This document shows positions 6,058 to 6,108 of a stretch of 6,108 bases of DNA, in pieces; position 1 is the stretch's first letter, and each line of letters opens with the position of its first letter. The notes under the pieces are model-generated. The model had not been told where the DNA came from, did not search any database, and worked only from the letters and a program-made list of their open reading frames with translations. The position numbers and the translations under genes were made by a program. Source of the DNA: Shewanella sp. (GTDB lineage Bacteria; Pseudomonadota; Gammaproteobacteria; Enterobacterales; Shewanellaceae); contig SDWK01000034.1 in NCBI GenBank assembly GCA_004195335.1, positions 1 to 6,108 on the forward strand. The letters run 5' to 3'.

Positions 6058-6108
6058 TCATTAATTGCTCCTCGGCTCTGGCATCCTGCTTCGCTCTACC
6101 TCCTACAT

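Overview
The window looks like chromosomal DNA from a marine gammaproteobacterium, most likely Shewanella or a close relative. The basis is a moderate GC content, the YheS and YheV proteins of gammaproteobacterial type, a chemoreceptor ending in SRFKF, and intergenic repeats whose style I associate with Shewanella. No database search was possible, so the genus is an inference. There are five convincing genes, no tRNA or rRNA, no CRISPR array, and no transposase or phage gene.

Layout from left to right. Positions 1-108 are non-coding and hold an imperfect hairpin (9-50) joined to a 58-bp repeat (51-108). A minus-strand intrinsic terminator (131-162) closes the first gene, a TIGR02444/DUF2390 protein of unknown function (186-623, minus). 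Next is the ABC-F ATPase YheS (702-2612, minus). A 193-bp divergent intergenic region with small direct and inverted repeats separates yheS from the small zinc-ribbon gene yheV (2806-3006, plus). Convergent to yheV is a membrane-anchored XRE-type regulator with an extracytoplasmic domain (3090-3809, minus). Its upstream region carries helically phased short AT-rich repeats. Then come a candidate terminator, a 7-bp tandem repeat, and a large transmembrane chemoreceptor with a dCache-like sensor domain (4026-5948, minus). The chemoreceptor leader holds a perfect 9-bp inverted repeat that covers its ribosome-binding site. Upstream of that lies a second copy of the 58-bp repeat in opposite orientation (6000-6057).

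How the genes relate. The TIGR02444 gene and yheS may be co-transcribed, and they are a pairing I recognise from other gammaproteobacteria. That suggests, without proving, a shared link to ribosome function. The XRE regulator and chemoreceptor are each set up as separate transcription units, and both are membrane sensors. The most unusual structural feature is the near-perfect 58-bp inverted repeat bracketing the whole five-gene block. It looks like a dispersed modular intergenic element rather than part of any gene. I found no clear evidence of a complete new defence or biosynthetic system; the candidates for novelty are the repeat element, the mcp leader structure and the membrane-bound regulator.
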